Translations under genes and position numbers: made by a program
Shown here: positions 45,268 to 56,177 of the stretch, piece after piece
Layout of the letters: each line of letters begins with the position of its first letter
How positions within the stretch are numbered: the first letter of the stretch is position 1
DNA from: Cytospora piceicola
Taxonomy: Eukaryota; Ascomycota; Sordariomycetes; Diaporthales; Cytosporaceae
Reading direction: 5' to 3'
NCBI GenBank assembly: GCA_023375675.1
Contig: JALQBC010000002.1
Span: 744,001 to 808,000, forward strand
Length of the DNA stretch: 64,000 nt
The notes under the pieces: generated by a model
The model's input: the letters and a program-made list of their open reading frames with translations, nothing else
The model's database searches: none
What the model was told of the DNA's origin: nothing

Positions 45268-47160
45268 ATGTCTTTCTATCTTCCTTCCTTCTCTAATCCC
45301 CCATCCCGCCCGGGATCTCTGGCGGCATCGAGGGCCAACTCATATGTCGGCTCCAGATACGGTCCTGCATCCCGGCCCGGCTCTCCAGGCCTTACGAGCC
45401 CCCATGGCTCCGCGCCCGGCACTCCGGGCCCTGGAAGCCCTTACGCTTCCCGACCTGGCACAGCTGGTGGCGGCCCATCCCGCGCAAATACTATTCACAA
45501 CAAGTCCAGGCCAGCCAGCCCTGTGCTTGAGGACGATGACGACTCGCAAGAGACTACCCCCGACGTCGGCTCTGTGGTCGAACACACCAACGAGGGCATG
45601 ATCAACGAGAAGTCGGGAGCCGTAAACCCAAGGGTTGGCCGGATCGTCGGTGGAAAATTTGTCGACCCCAGCAACGAGGAGATCGACTCGGACATTGGAG
45701 AAATAAAAACGGTCGACATCGACATGCCACTCACGTTGACCGAGCTTGTCGAGCACGAGGGCAAGGAGTACATCATCCTGGAGTTTGCGACTGGCGACAA
45801 GGAGAACCCTTACAACTGGTCTCCTGCGTACAAGCAATTTGTAACAATTGTTCTTTGCTTGATGACTCTTTTCATCGGTCTTGCCACGACTGCCTACAGT
45901 TCCGGTATTGGCAGTATGGTGAAGGATCTTAATACCTCCCAGGAGATCGGAGAGCTTGGTCTCTTCACCTTCAACTTCGCCTGTGCCATCGCACCCATGA
46001 TCCTTGCTCCCTTCTGTGAGCTGGTCGGCCGTAAGATTGTTTACGCCGGTGCCTTCCTCTGCTTCACCCTGCTTTTCATCGGTCTGGCACTCGGCAAGAA
46101 CATCGGAACCATTATCGGCCTCCGAACTCTGCTCGGTCTCTTCGGTTGTGTCGGAACCATTCTGGTTGGCGGTACCTTCGACGACATGTACCTGCCCCAT
46201 GAGCGCTCGCGCCCCATGGCCCTGTTCTCCTGGATCGCCATTTTCGGAACCGTCGCCGCGCCCATTTACGCCGGCTTCATCGACCAGGCCATCGGCTGGC
46301 GATGGATCGAGGGTATTCAGGGTCTCGCCAACGTTCCTCTCCTGATCACCATCTTCGTCTTCTTCCCCGAGACCCGTGGAGGTGTTGCCCTGCACAAGCG
46401 CGCCAAGAAGCTGCGCGAGGCTACCAAGGACGATCGCTACGTCGCTGAGGGTGACATCTACACCCCTGATATCAAGTCTATGCTGAGAGCTTCGTCTCTC
46501 AAGGCCATCAAGATGCTTGTCACCGAGCCCGTCGTTTTCTCTTTCGGCCTGTGGATCGCCTTCTGCTGGGGTGTCACCTTCATGTTCCTGTCTGTCATCC
46601 CCATCACTTTCACCGAGAAGCGCGGCTGGGGCGAGGGTGTTAGCGGCCTGCCCTACATCTCCCTGTCCATCGGCTGCACCCTCGGCTGGGGCTTCCACCA
46701 CTTCCAGATGCGCAAGTACGACAGACTCACCGCCGACCCCAACGTCGTCGTCACCCCCGAGCATCGTCTCTACGGTGCCATGTTCGGTTCTTTGTGGCTG
46801 CCCGTTGGCCTGTTCATCTACTCCTTCACGCAGTACGCCTTCCTCTCCTGGGTTGGCCCCGTCATTGCCCTCGCTCCTATCACGCTCGGTATCTACTTTG
46901 TGTTCGAGAGCACCTACTCCTACACCGCCGACTGCTACGGTGACAGCGCCTCCTCCGCCATCGCTGGACAGGGTCTGATGCGAAACGCCCTTGGCGCCGT
47001 CACCCCTCTATTCTCCAGCCAGTTCTTCCACAACGTCGGATCCCAGTACGCTGGTCTGATCCTGGCTCTTATTGGCACGGGTCTCAGTCTGATTCCCTTC
47101 GTCATGTTCAAGTTCGGCCCCAAGCTGCGCGCGAGGAGCAAGCTCGCAAGGGCTTACTAA
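45268..47160 (+). CDS. Major facilitator superfamily multidrug/polyamine-type transporter (DHA1)
   Basis: Plasma-membrane proton antiporter of the 12-helix DHA1 class, expected to export drugs, polyamines or related small molecules. It is 630 residues in one exon. A long cytosolic N-terminus (about 185 residues) is Ser/Pro/Gly-rich at first (SRPGSPGLTSPHGSAPGTPG), then acidic. The signature NPYNWSPAYKQFVTIVLCLM opens helix 1. Further motifs are the DHA1-type loop ELVGRKIVYAGAF between helices 2 and 3, RTLLGLFGCVGTILVGGTFD, and FFPETRGGVALHKRAKKLR at the end of helix 6. Ser/Thr-rich N-termini of this type are often phosphorylated. Third positions are strongly C-biased, suggesting high expression. 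ATG 45268 is the first in frame. Confidence 0.94.
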   Translation: MSFYLPSFSNPPSRPGSLAASRANSYVGSRYGPASRPGSPGLTSPHGSAPGTPGPGSPYASRPGTAGGGPSRANTIHNKSRPASPVLEDDDDSQETTPDVGSVVEHTNEGMINEKSGAVNPRVGRIVGGKFVDPSNEEIDSDIGEIKTVDIDMPLTLTELVEHEGKEYIILEFATGDKENPYNWSPAYKQFVTIVLCLMTLFIGLATTAYSSGIGSMVKDLNTSQEIGELGLFTFNFACAIAPMILAPFCELVGRKIVYAGAFLCFTLLFIGLALGKNIGTIIGLRTLLGLFGCVGTILVGGTFDDMYLPHERSRPMALFSWIAIFGTVAAPIYAGFIDQAIGWRWIEGIQGLANVPLLITIFVFFPETRGGVALHKRAKKLREATKDDRYVAEGDIYTPDIKSMLRASSLKAIKMLVTEPVVFSFGLWIAFCWGVTFMFLSVIPITFTEKRGWGEGVSGLPYISLSIGCTLGWGFHHFQMRKYDRLTADPNVVVTPEHRLYGAMFGSLWLPVGLFIYSFTQYAFLSWVGPVIALAPITLGIYFVFESTYSYTADCYGDSASSAIAGQGLMRNALGAVTPLFSSQFFHNVGSQYAGLILALIGTGLSLIPFVMFKFGPKLRARSKLARAY

Positions 47161-48542
47161 GGAAAAAGAAGGAAAAAAAGGAATATCCGAGGGATCTGAA
47201 AGTATATAACGAACACGAGCGTCAACCGTCTGGTCATAATTTGCACCATCTCAAAGCGGTTTTTTAGTACAATGAGTTACCAATAAAGGGCTCCTAATTG
47301 AATTGTCTTCCCTCCATATACAGTCCCAGAAATGCATTGTGAATAGTTCGCGTGTGATACTAAGATTAATTTGCATTGCTACACTTACAACTTACCAAAG
47401 GTGTATTTGTTTTCGATCCAACTCTACACTGTTTTTCATACCTGTCCGTAATGTTATATCGCATCAGACTACTTTTGACGAAATCATGCGGATCCTATCG
47501 GGGCTGTAGCTAGCGACTTGTTCACGACTTCTTCACGGATCTCTCCCCGGTGGTGAACCAATATCCTGCTAGTTTCTTGATATCTTCGAGTGTGGCTCCG
47601 GACTTGAACGGGTACCAGTAGTGAAGTGCTATGCACTACCAGCCTCTTGAACTTCTTTAGCCTGGCCGCCCCAAAATGCTTCTAGAACGTAGGCATTACC
47701 TATGTGTAGGCGACTCATGAACCCAGTCCGGAGTCTCCTGGCCGTTGTTTTAGGTTTTTACATTTAGGAAGACGCGGCTTTGTCTGAGCGTCGACGCTAC
47801 CCTAGGGTATCTGGGTATGTCCAGCCAGTTCACACACTAGCTACCAGTGAGATGGGATCTAGATAGCGGGCTGCCCGACCAATCATCCGGGGTTTCTATG
47901 TAGCAGTGCCTGGTTGGGATCTTCTCTCCATGTGGCCACCAGGGTTATGAATTTATCCCTGGAGGCGATCATTCTGTGGGTTCTCGACCTGTGTGCTGCA
48001 TATGAGAAAGTCCATAGGGGCGTGAGCATCTTTATTCCCGGCGAAAGCCCTCCAATCACTGACCATCCCGAAGGCTTGCCCCGGTGGGATCGGGTACCTG
48101 TATGTCGCACAGTTGCTGCACAGCACGTCTTTGGAGGAACCCGGGACCCGGTCTAGGTTTTCCTAGAACACGGCTCAAGCAGGCCTGTGTTTAGGTGATA
48201 GCTCACATCCGGGAGCTCTGTCACATGGGCAGTTCTGTTCGGGGTCTGACGCAGTGGCCGCATTGTGAACGAGGCAAGCAAAGCTATAACGTTTTAGATG
48301 TAACTACTTTCAGCTTGCTTCGTGGGTCCACGAGTGTTGCAATGAGTGTCTCAGTGATCCAGGCGTCTCGATATCAGCTCGTTCATGATTCGGCTATGCA
48401 AGTCATACAGACAACTGTTTCATGCCATTGCGTGATCATGCTGGTTTAGGTTCATTAAGTGATGCTGATTAGACAAGATTTCTTGAAGCCGGTGTAGCCT
48501 ATAGCCGTGTTCATCGATTGTATCATAGTCGCGAGTCTTGGT
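47161..48542. other. Intergenic region between MFS and carboxyltransferase genes
   Basis: 1.4 kb of 3' flanks of two converging genes plus unassigned sequence. A palindrome variant ACCCTAGGGT lies at about 47800-47809. No gene supported. Confidence 0.4.
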
Positions 48543-50447
48543 TCAGCGGAAGACGGGGTGTATCTTCCCATTCTGTCTATCCCTTAATCGTTCCGGAAGC
48601 TTCACCTTATACCTGGGCCTTGTTAGCAAATGACAAGCCGGATCAAGGTATGCAGTAGCACAAGGACGGGGAAGAAGATCTACAGAGAATAGATAGGGAA
48701 ACTGGGAGGGAAATGAGGTAATGAGGCCTGCAGAGACTCACATATGGGTCGTCCATGCACATAGGAGCCTCCTGGTGTCTGACGGGTCAATGATTTCCGG
48801 AACACCAAATGCGGCAGCAGTCCGCACAGGATTCTGCAGTCTGGTGTACTCTTCCATTAAGTTGTCATACACCTCAGATGCTTTCTCCCCTGCTTCCTTC
48901 AGATCCCTAGCATGGCTTGCCTCTATACCGCCTTCGAGAGGCAGACTACCAGACTCGAGACTCGGCCAAGCTACGCGGTGGTGCGGATCCCGACAGTCGG
49001 CCATAAGGGCGCCGGCGACACCATAGCACTTCCTGACGAGCACGTTGAAGATTGGCATGGTGGTTGAGAAATACGCCTTGCCCAGCTCGACGCCGTACTT
49101 CATGGTTGCCTGTCGCTCCGCTGCAGTTCCGACGGCGTAGCCCGGACAGTCGACGAACTGGACTAGGGGTAGGTTGAAGACGTCGCAGAGGTTTAGGTGC
49201 CTTGTCAACTTCTGAGCACCCGATGCATCTGTCGCGCCACTGAGTACTTCGGGGTTGTTGGCGATTATTCCGACTGGCCTCCCTCCTAGTTGGCCAAGCC
49301 CAACAATTGCTGTGTTGCCCCAGCCGGCACCAATTTCGAACCAAGAGCCTTGGTCCAATACAGCCTCAATCAGTCGTCGCATGGCGTAGACCCGTTGACG
49401 GCGTCGAGGTATGATGGTCCGCAGGGAGGTCACGTCTCTGTCAGTCGGATCGTCTGGCTCAACTACCGGTGGCAGGTCGTTGAGACCGCAGTTCGGGACG
49501 TAGGACAAGAACTTGCGGATCTGAGCAAAACATTCGAGCTCGTCGGTTGCAGCATTATCGATGGTACCATTCGCACAGTGAACATCCGGGCCACCGAGCT
49601 CGTTCGCCGTCAGTCCTTCTTCGAAAGTGGCTTTGGCGACAACATGTGGTCCAGCATTGAACAACGAGCCAACGTCACCCGCCATAACGGAGAAGTGGCA
49701 TGCAGTAACCCGTGCTGCCCCAAGGCCAATGGCCGGGCCCAGCACGGCACCAACGTTGGGGATTCCAAGCTCGAGTTGTTCCGTCGCTTCCTTGAAGCCG
49801 GGGACAGGCGGAACATAGCTGTAGCCTTCCTTCTTGATAGTGGTCACGGATCCTCCACCTGAGCTTCCGTCGACCAGCTTGACAATGGGTAGCCGCAGGT
49901 CGAGGCAAAGCTTCTCCATGTAGACCGTCTTGGCCCAGATTGCCCCGTCTGCGTGGCCAGCACGTAGCGAGAAGTCGTCAGCCGTGAACAAGACCTGGCG
50001 TCCACCGACAGTCCCAAAGCCTTGGACGTTGTTGCTGGGTGTGAAGCCTTGAATCTCATCTCTAGCCTTGCCGTTCGCGTCCTTGGTGGTTGTTCTCCAG
50101 TCTATCGCCCCTGCGACAGACCCAATCTCGTGGAAGCTTCCGGGATCGAGAAGGGCGTCGATGCGCTCGCGGACCCAGAGCTTCCCCGCTCTCTTCTGAC
50201 GCACGTAGCCCGGACTGCTGGTCGGCGGGGTTCTCGCGATACCCCGAAGGGTCTTCGTCTGGTGGAGGACATCTGACCAGTCTGAAGGAAGGGCATCTTT
50301 ACGCTTTCTCGCTCTGCCGCTTCGCTTGTTGTCTCTAGGCGTCGATGAGGTCTCGCTGTCAGAGACAGGGTTAGGGCTAGGGTTTGACATTTGAGCCGCG
50401 ATCTGTCGCAACCGCGAGCTGGCCTTGGACGCATCCTCTATAGCCAT
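48543..50447 (-). CDS. Acyl-CoA carboxylase carboxyltransferase (beta) subunit, two exons
   Basis: Transfers CO2 from carboxybiotin to an acyl-CoA. The model is complement(join(48543..48612,48742..50447)), 591 residues. The 129-nt intron 48613-48741 has donor GTGAGT, branch TTTGCTAAC and acceptor CCCAG. It restores the end YKVKLPERLRDRQNGKIHPV. Both crotonase-like halves are present: GRQVLFTADDFSLRAGHADG...LVDGSSGGGSVTTIKKEG in the N half, and GGRPVGIIANNPEVLSGATD...VDCPGYAVGTAAERQATMKY...VRKCYGVAGALMAD in the C half. The first ~55 residues are Ser/Pro/Arg-rich without a clear mitochondrial presequence. It is divergent from the gene at 50783, which encodes the partner subunit. The acyl-CoA substrate cannot be assigned; it is not an obvious 3-methylcrotonyl-CoA carboxylase beta. 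Confidence 0.9.
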
Positions 50448-50782
50448 CCCGACGACAATCTGAAGTTGACTGACTGCGTATTGAGACTCGAAACTTCTAT
50501 GCTGCGGAGGGACGTCGCGTGTGATGCTCGAAAGGGAGCTTCAGATGGCACCGGGGATAGCCGCCCACCCTCTTTTGCGTCACCGCGGGCAGCTCGAGCT
50601 GCCGAGGTTCAACAGCGCAGGTTGAGGTGGGGGTTCATGTTGGAGGGGGTGACGTCCCCTCCAGCTCATGGCGATCATCGGTACAATATGCATTGACTCT
50701 AACCGTGTCTGCGCATCACGTCTGAAGGCGAGCTATACACTTAACACTTGTTGCTCTGGACCTCAGAAGACGCCTCACGGAG
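50448..50782. promoter_or_regulatory. Shared bidirectional promoter of the carboxylase pair
   Basis: Only 335 bp separate the two start codons, so both subunit genes must be driven from here. It is GC-rich in the middle, with a GAGGTGGGGGTTCATGTTGG stretch near 50624-50643. No specific operator was recognised. Confidence 0.7.
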
Positions 50783-52786
50783 ATGGCCCGTCCACGAATC
50801 CTGGTTGCCAACAGGTAGGTACGCACACCATTCACAAGATACCCGGGAGATACTCATATGAATTCAAGGGGGGAGATAGCTGTCAGAATCCTTTCAACTG
50901 CCAGAGAAGTCGGCCTGCACACAATTGCCGTTACAACGAGTGACGATGACGCCCACAGCGCATATGCTCATGAGGCAATTCAGCTGCCTTCGGCAACCTC
51001 ATACATGGACGTAGGACATCTCGTCTCGATATGCAACAATTATCAAGTGGACATGGTACATCCCGGATATGGATTCCTCTCAGAATCTGCCGAATTTTGT
51101 GAGCAGCTGCAGGCAGCCGGCATCACTTTCGTGGGCCCGAGCCCAGACATCTTGAGGGAAACAGGCGATAAGCTCGGTGCGAGGCATCTGGCCGAGAAAT
51201 GTGGGGTCCCCACCCTTCCTGCATTGACGGAGCCGGTCGACGACATCGGCACGCTGAGAGCCTTTGCGGCAGACGTGGGCATGCCCCTGATGATCAAAGC
51301 TGTTGATGGCGGTGGAGGTCGGGGTATACGCCTCGTGCGTGACGCACAAGACCTGGACTACGGCTTTCGCAAGGCAGTAAGCGAGAGCCCTAGCAAGAGG
51401 GTCTTCGCGGAAAAAGCTGCGCTCGGGGGCTATAGACACATCGAAGTCCAGATCCTGGGAGACGGACGAGGTAATGTCGTGCATTTCTGGGAGCGGGAGT
51501 GCTCCATACAACGGAGATTCCAAAAGGTGATCGAGGTTGCGCCATCGACTGTCATGAACCGCACCTTAATCTCTGCAGTCATCGATGCTGCTGTTCGCAT
51601 GGCGAAAGCTATCAAGTACGGGTCTCTAGGAACCTGGGAGTTTCTCGTGGCACCGGAAGAATCGACGTTCTACTTCATGGAAATCAACCCTCGACTGCAG
51701 GTGGAGCACACAATCACCGAGTCAATATGTGGCGTCGATTTGGTGCGATATCAACTACTCCTTGCTCTCGGCAAGAGCTTCGAAGACATCGGCCTCGGCA
51801 CAAAATCAGGCACGCTCAAGATGAGGGATCAACCTCTGTGCACAGCACTTCAGTTCAGGATCACAGCAGAAGACCCTACTCATGGATTCTCCCTGTCGAT
51901 CGGCAAAGTACGTCGAGTGCTGTTTCCGGGTGGAAATGGTGTGAGAGTGGACACCCATCTCCGTCCTGGGGCCTCTGTTTCGACAGATTTCGACCCGCTC
52001 CTGGCCAAGTTGATCGTCACAAGCTTCGACTGGAACTCGGCAGTCGAGAAAGCGGAGCGAGCGTTGCAGGATGTCTCGATAGATGGTGTCACAACGAACC
52101 TCAGCTTACTCCAAGGTATAACGCGGGCTACAGAGTTTCGCAATTGCCAGTTCGATACACAGTGGCTCGAGGGGCATCTTGAAACGATCACGCATAGTAC
52201 TCAGAATCATTCGCCTCATAGCAGTCGCACTCTTGGTTTTAGGGACCAGGCGAGCGAGGCATCTGCGAGGTCCTCCAAGTCATCCGACCGGCTCATACGG
52301 AAAGGAGACCGTTTCAAAGTTGACATAGAAGGGCCCGAGTCACTTAAGGTTCTTGAGAATATTGTTTCGATCACGAAAGTTATGCGGAATGATTTCCCAG
52401 AATCACTGGCGATCAAAATGTCTACGGCCACTTCCACTTCTGTCACGAAAGCCCAGGACAGCTTCACATTGAACCTTTCGAAGCAGTCAGAAACACAACA
52501 GACACTGATAACCTCCGATGAGACATCAGGTTTATTGGCCAGAGAAGATTCACCACTGCTCATATCCCCTTTGTCCGGACAGCTCGTCGAAGTCCTTGTT
52601 GACGACGAAGACTTCGTCAATGAACAGGACACTGTTGCCATTGTTCGTCAGATGAAGATGGAACTTGACATCAGAGCTCATCGATCTGGTATCGTCAAAT
52701 CTGTCTTCGATATCGAAGAGGGGGACGAGGTTCATGTGGGGACGGTCATATGTAGGATAGTTTCTGCAGGCCGGGGGAAGCTGTAA
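50783..52786 (+). CDS. Acyl-CoA carboxylase biotin carboxylase/biotin carrier (alpha) subunit, two exons
   Basis: Carboxylates biotin with ATP and bicarbonate and carries it to the partner transferase. The model is join(50783..50814,50869..52786), 649 residues. The 54-nt intron 50815-50868 (donor GTAGGT, acceptor TTCAAG) restores the invariant start MARPRILVANRGEIAVRILS. Domains are the biotin carboxylase N-domain (VHPGYGFLSESAEF), ATP-grasp (KAVDGGGGRGIR, HIEVQILGDGRGNVVHFWER, FMEINPRLQVEHTITE) and the C-domain. A Ser-rich linker leads to a C-terminal biotinyl domain with VRQMKMELDI, the biotinylated Lys being about residue 607. It starts directly at the catalytic fold, with no mitochondrial presequence, so a cytosolic enzyme is likely. 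The 650-residue length matches bacterial AccA3/PccA-type subunits and short MCC alpha chains. Confidence 0.92.
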
Positions 52787-53480
52787 GACCTAATTACTAC
52801 CCTCCTAACATGAAGGACGCAGAAGCACCATCGGCAGCCACCATGGTCATGTCGGCTCGGCACACGATACCTCAATGGGTTTGAGATCAACATAAGGCCT
52901 TCATTCAGGCCGACGGCGTTGTTCTTGGACTCACCGCTTCGGCGCAGTATTACACCATCAACACGAGGGGAGTTCCCCGTATGACTGGAGCGGCTCATGG
53001 CGTCGAGTTACACACTTGAGTTCCAAGGTTTCTCCGCACTACCTCACCTTCGACGCCACGAGACCTGCATGATATTCTGCATATTTGTGGAGAAGACATG
53101 AACAACTATATTGCTTTACATTGAGATCGATTGGCCCTCTTCCAGACGCATACAGTCCCAGCTAGTGGCACGGCCGCAGATGAAAGAGCTAGTTGTATTA
53201 TCGGGCTGCATGCGAACAGTGCGGGGTTATAGTTCCAAGCCATCAGCAACAAGGTTGATGTGTCTTTGACCTTAGCGAGGCGAATATGTCTTCTGCTATT
53301 ACTATGGTGCACAGGATATATCGAGCGTGGCGCCACCAGCAAGGGTGGAAGTACTTAAGTGGTGCTATTCATCCCCTCTTATCCGCCGAGCATTTTGAAT
53401 TTTACCAGCTATCCTACCAGTTGTGTACGTTACCGTCTCACTTGCCCTCTTGAGCAACCAACCACCGTTGCGTCGTCGAA
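52787..53480. other. Intergenic region between carboxylase and glutaminase-like genes
   Basis: 694 bp of 3' flank and promoter. A coding-like frame at about 52810-52985 (MVMSARHTIPQWV, then QADGVVLGLTASAQYYTINT in another frame) may be a decayed fragment; not called. Confidence 0.4.
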
Positions 53481-56177
53481 ATGGCTAGCAAATTGTGTTT
53501 GAGCCTCGCTTTCATCTCGGTAGTCCTCTCGGGGGCAGTTGCACAGCAGGACAATGCCACGCAATATTACCCTGGCGCTGTGGATAGCAACGGCAATCCC
53601 TTACCGAGCTACTCTCCGGCCCGACCTCCTGCTATCCCTTTGGCCGTGAGAAGTCCATATACTAGTGCTTGGTCCACCACTGCTGGCAACTCCACACTGA
53701 ACAGTGCCAGTCCTATTTTCTGGCCCGGAGACTCTGTTGGGTGGGAAGGAATAGTTAAGGTAGATGGCATCTCATACGAGTATCTTGGGACAGGGTCGCA
53801 AAGTCTCCCTAAGTTGGACAACTTCCAGATCGCCACGCCACAAAGTGTCAGCTACGACTCTCAGTACTCAAATTTCACATTCCTGGCTGGCCCAGTTGAG
53901 ATCGAAGCCAGCTTCTTTTCTCCAGTCACGCCGCGAGATATCTGCAGATCTTCCATTCCGTTGAGTTATTTGACCACTAGTTTCAAATCAGTCAATGGTT
54001 CAACGCACGACGTACAATTCTACTCCGACATCAACGCAGCGTGGATATCCTACGAGAGCAACCAGACGGTCCTCTGGGACCTGTACAAGAGCGGCCAAGG
54101 ATATGTCCAGTCTGTCAACGGTACGGGCAATGCAACCAATTCGGCTGACGCTCTGTACTCGTGGATTTACCAGCTTGCTGAGCCCTATACCTTTGGTGAG
54201 GAATATGACTTTCCACAATGGGGAAACTTCTCCTACACCACAAGCCCCTCGGGTGCGAAGAACTTCAGTTTTGAGAGTGGTTACTCCGTGGACGTGCGAT
54301 ATCAATTTGTCAACAAGCAATCACTGGGTGATATCGTCGATACAAACTATCGAGGATCTGGATCGCGTGAGCCTGTCTTCGCTTTTGCCCACGATGTCGG
54401 AAACGTCAGCTCTGCCCAGGTCAGATACACCATAGGCACCATCCAGACACCTATTATCCGATATCTACATGAAGGAGGCATTTCATCTCTCTTGCCGTGG
54501 TGGCAGAAATGTTACGGCGATATGTATTCCCTTATAGCATTCCACTGGAACGACTTCGAGCCCGTCTCCCAACTGAGTGCCGACTTCGAAGCTCAGCTGA
54601 AAGCAGATGTCGCTGCCTATTATCAGGAGAACTATGCCTTGATTTACAGCAACAGTACCCCAGAAGTGCCTCTCTCATATTCGGATGGATCTGAGAACTA
54701 CACACATGGTGAGGACCAGTATGGACAGCAGTACATATATGATCCCAATACGGCATATGGATTCTTGGATCCGAACAACTTTAGCAGTATCGCCATTCCA
54801 GACGTTTCGGAAGCACAGGCCTACTACTCAATTGTGGCGCTCTCCACTCGACAAATTATGGGTGCCTATGTTTACGCTATTCCGCCTCCCACAGGATCCT
54901 GCGGCAGCGAGGCGTTGGATGGAGCGAGTGAAGACACTCCTTTGATGTTCCAGAAGGAAATATCGAGTGACGGGAACGTCAACACTGTGGATGTGCTCTA
55001 CCCGGCAACCCCTTTCTTCCTCTGGGCCAACCCAGATATGATCAAATATACACTTGAGGCTCTCTACCAGAACGAGGAAAGTGGATTCTACCCCAATGGC
55101 TACTCAATGCATGACCTCGGATCACACTTCCCCAATGCTACGGGCCATGTTGAAGGTAATGACGAGTATATGCCAGTCGAGGAGTCAGGCAACATGATCT
55201 TGATGTCGTACGCCTACTACAAATTCAGCGGCGATGCGGCATGGCTCAAGAGCCACTACACAATCCTGAAGCAGTGGGCCAGCTATCTCATCGAGTTCAG
55301 CTTGGTACCTTCCGGGCAGCTCAGCACCGATGACTTTGCGGGGACCTTGGTGAACCAGACAAACCTAGCAATTAAGGGCATCGTCGGCCTGCAGGCCATG
55401 AGTGCCATTGCTCGGATCGCCGATCAAACAGCCGACGCAGCGAATTTCTCCGCCACGGCTACGGAGTACTACAAGACCTGGGAGTACTTCGCTATCGACC
55501 CCTCTGGGGAGCACACCATGCTCGCCTATCAATGGCGATCGAGCTGGGGTATCCTTTACAACACGTACTTCGACAAACTCCTCAATCTAGGCATCGTCTC
55601 ACCCAAAGTTTATGACATGCAGTCGTCGTGGTACGCCACCGTCAGCCAGGTCTTCGGTGTACCCTTGGACAACCGCCATCACTATACCAAGTCCGACTGG
55701 GAGATGTGGGCAGCAGCGACTTGCTCCCCGGAGACGCGCAGGCTCTTCGTCAACGGCCTCGCCTACTGGCTGAACTTCACCTCCACCGAGTACCCCTTCA
55801 CGGACCTCTACGAGGTTATTGATACAGGGTCCTACCCGGAGACGCCAAACGAAGTTCAGTTCAAGGCACGGCCCGTGGTTGGGGGCCACTTCTCGCTTCT
55901 GGCACTGTACCGCGCTGGAATCCTGAGTAACCAGGATGGAAGCGACATGAGCGGCTCTGTGTTTGCCCAGAACAGTACACAGGCTGTGAGCGAGGAGGTC
56001 ATCTTGCCCTCGCAGGCGGATGTGGATCTGGGCCCTTCGGGATCTGGCAGTGCGACGCAGGTGCCTTATTCGCTGGCGACGGTTGTGACGAGGAATTCTT
56101 CGAGTACGTGGACTACGACGGTGACGAGTGTCACGCAGACGGTGTCTGTCAATGCTTTCTCGTACGGGGTGGTCTAG
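53481..56177 (+). CDS. Secreted GtaA-like glutaminase (DUF5127/DUF4965/DUF1793)
   Basis: 898-residue extracellular protein. The signal peptide is MASKLCLSLAFISVVLSGAVA, cut before QQ. The body follows the fungal glutaminase A layout: RPPAIPLAVRSPYTSAWSTT at the N-terminus, the region around FWPGDSVGWEGIVKVDGISY (DUF5127-type), then DUF4965-type sequence (LMFQKEISSDGNVNTVDVLY, MHDLGSHFPNATGH) and a final DUF1793-type segment (WRSSWGILYNTYFDKLLNLG...GHFSLLALYRAG). More than fifteen N-x-S/T sites predict heavy glycosylation. The C-terminus is Ser/Thr-rich (SSSTWTTTVTSVTQTVSV). Characterised relatives deaminate glutamine outside the cell; many paralogues are untested, so the activity is inferred. 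Single exon. Confidence 0.88.
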   Translation: MASKLCLSLAFISVVLSGAVAQQDNATQYYPGAVDSNGNPLPSYSPARPPAIPLAVRSPYTSAWSTTAGNSTLNSASPIFWPGDSVGWEGIVKVDGISYEYLGTGSQSLPKLDNFQIATPQSVSYDSQYSNFTFLAGPVEIEASFFSPVTPRDICRSSIPLSYLTTSFKSVNGSTHDVQFYSDINAAWISYESNQTVLWDLYKSGQGYVQSVNGTGNATNSADALYSWIYQLAEPYTFGEEYDFPQWGNFSYTTSPSGAKNFSFESGYSVDVRYQFVNKQSLGDIVDTNYRGSGSREPVFAFAHDVGNVSSAQVRYTIGTIQTPIIRYLHEGGISSLLPWWQKCYGDMYSLIAFHWNDFEPVSQLSADFEAQLKADVAAYYQENYALIYSNSTPEVPLSYSDGSENYTHGEDQYGQQYIYDPNTAYGFLDPNNFSSIAIPDVSEAQAYYSIVALSTRQIMGAYVYAIPPPTGSCGSEALDGASEDTPLMFQKEISSDGNVNTVDVLYPATPFFLWANPDMIKYTLEALYQNEESGFYPNGYSMHDLGSHFPNATGHVEGNDEYMPVEESGNMILMSYAYYKFSGDAAWLKSHYTILKQWASYLIEFSLVPSGQLSTDDFAGTLVNQTNLAIKGIVGLQAMSAIARIADQTADAANFSATATEYYKTWEYFAIDPSGEHTMLAYQWRSSWGILYNTYFDKLLNLGIVSPKVYDMQSSWYATVSQVFGVPLDNRHHYTKSDWEMWAAATCSPETRRLFVNGLAYWLNFTSTEYPFTDLYEVIDTGSYPETPNEVQFKARPVVGGHFSLLALYRAGILSNQDGSDMSGSVFAQNSTQAVSEEVILPSQADVDLGPSGSGSATQVPYSLATVVTRNSSSTWTTTVTSVTQTVSVNAFSYGVV

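Noticed and set aside
45340..46764. 474-codon minus-strand ORF
   Set aside because: Antisense shadow of the MFS transporter; Gly/Asp/Glu-rich composition is the mirror of its codon bias.
50365..50380. Telomere-like TTAGGGCTAGGG words (also near 2053 and 11355)
   Set aside because: Only one or two units each and one is inside the carboxyltransferase coding sequence; not a telomere or interstitial array.
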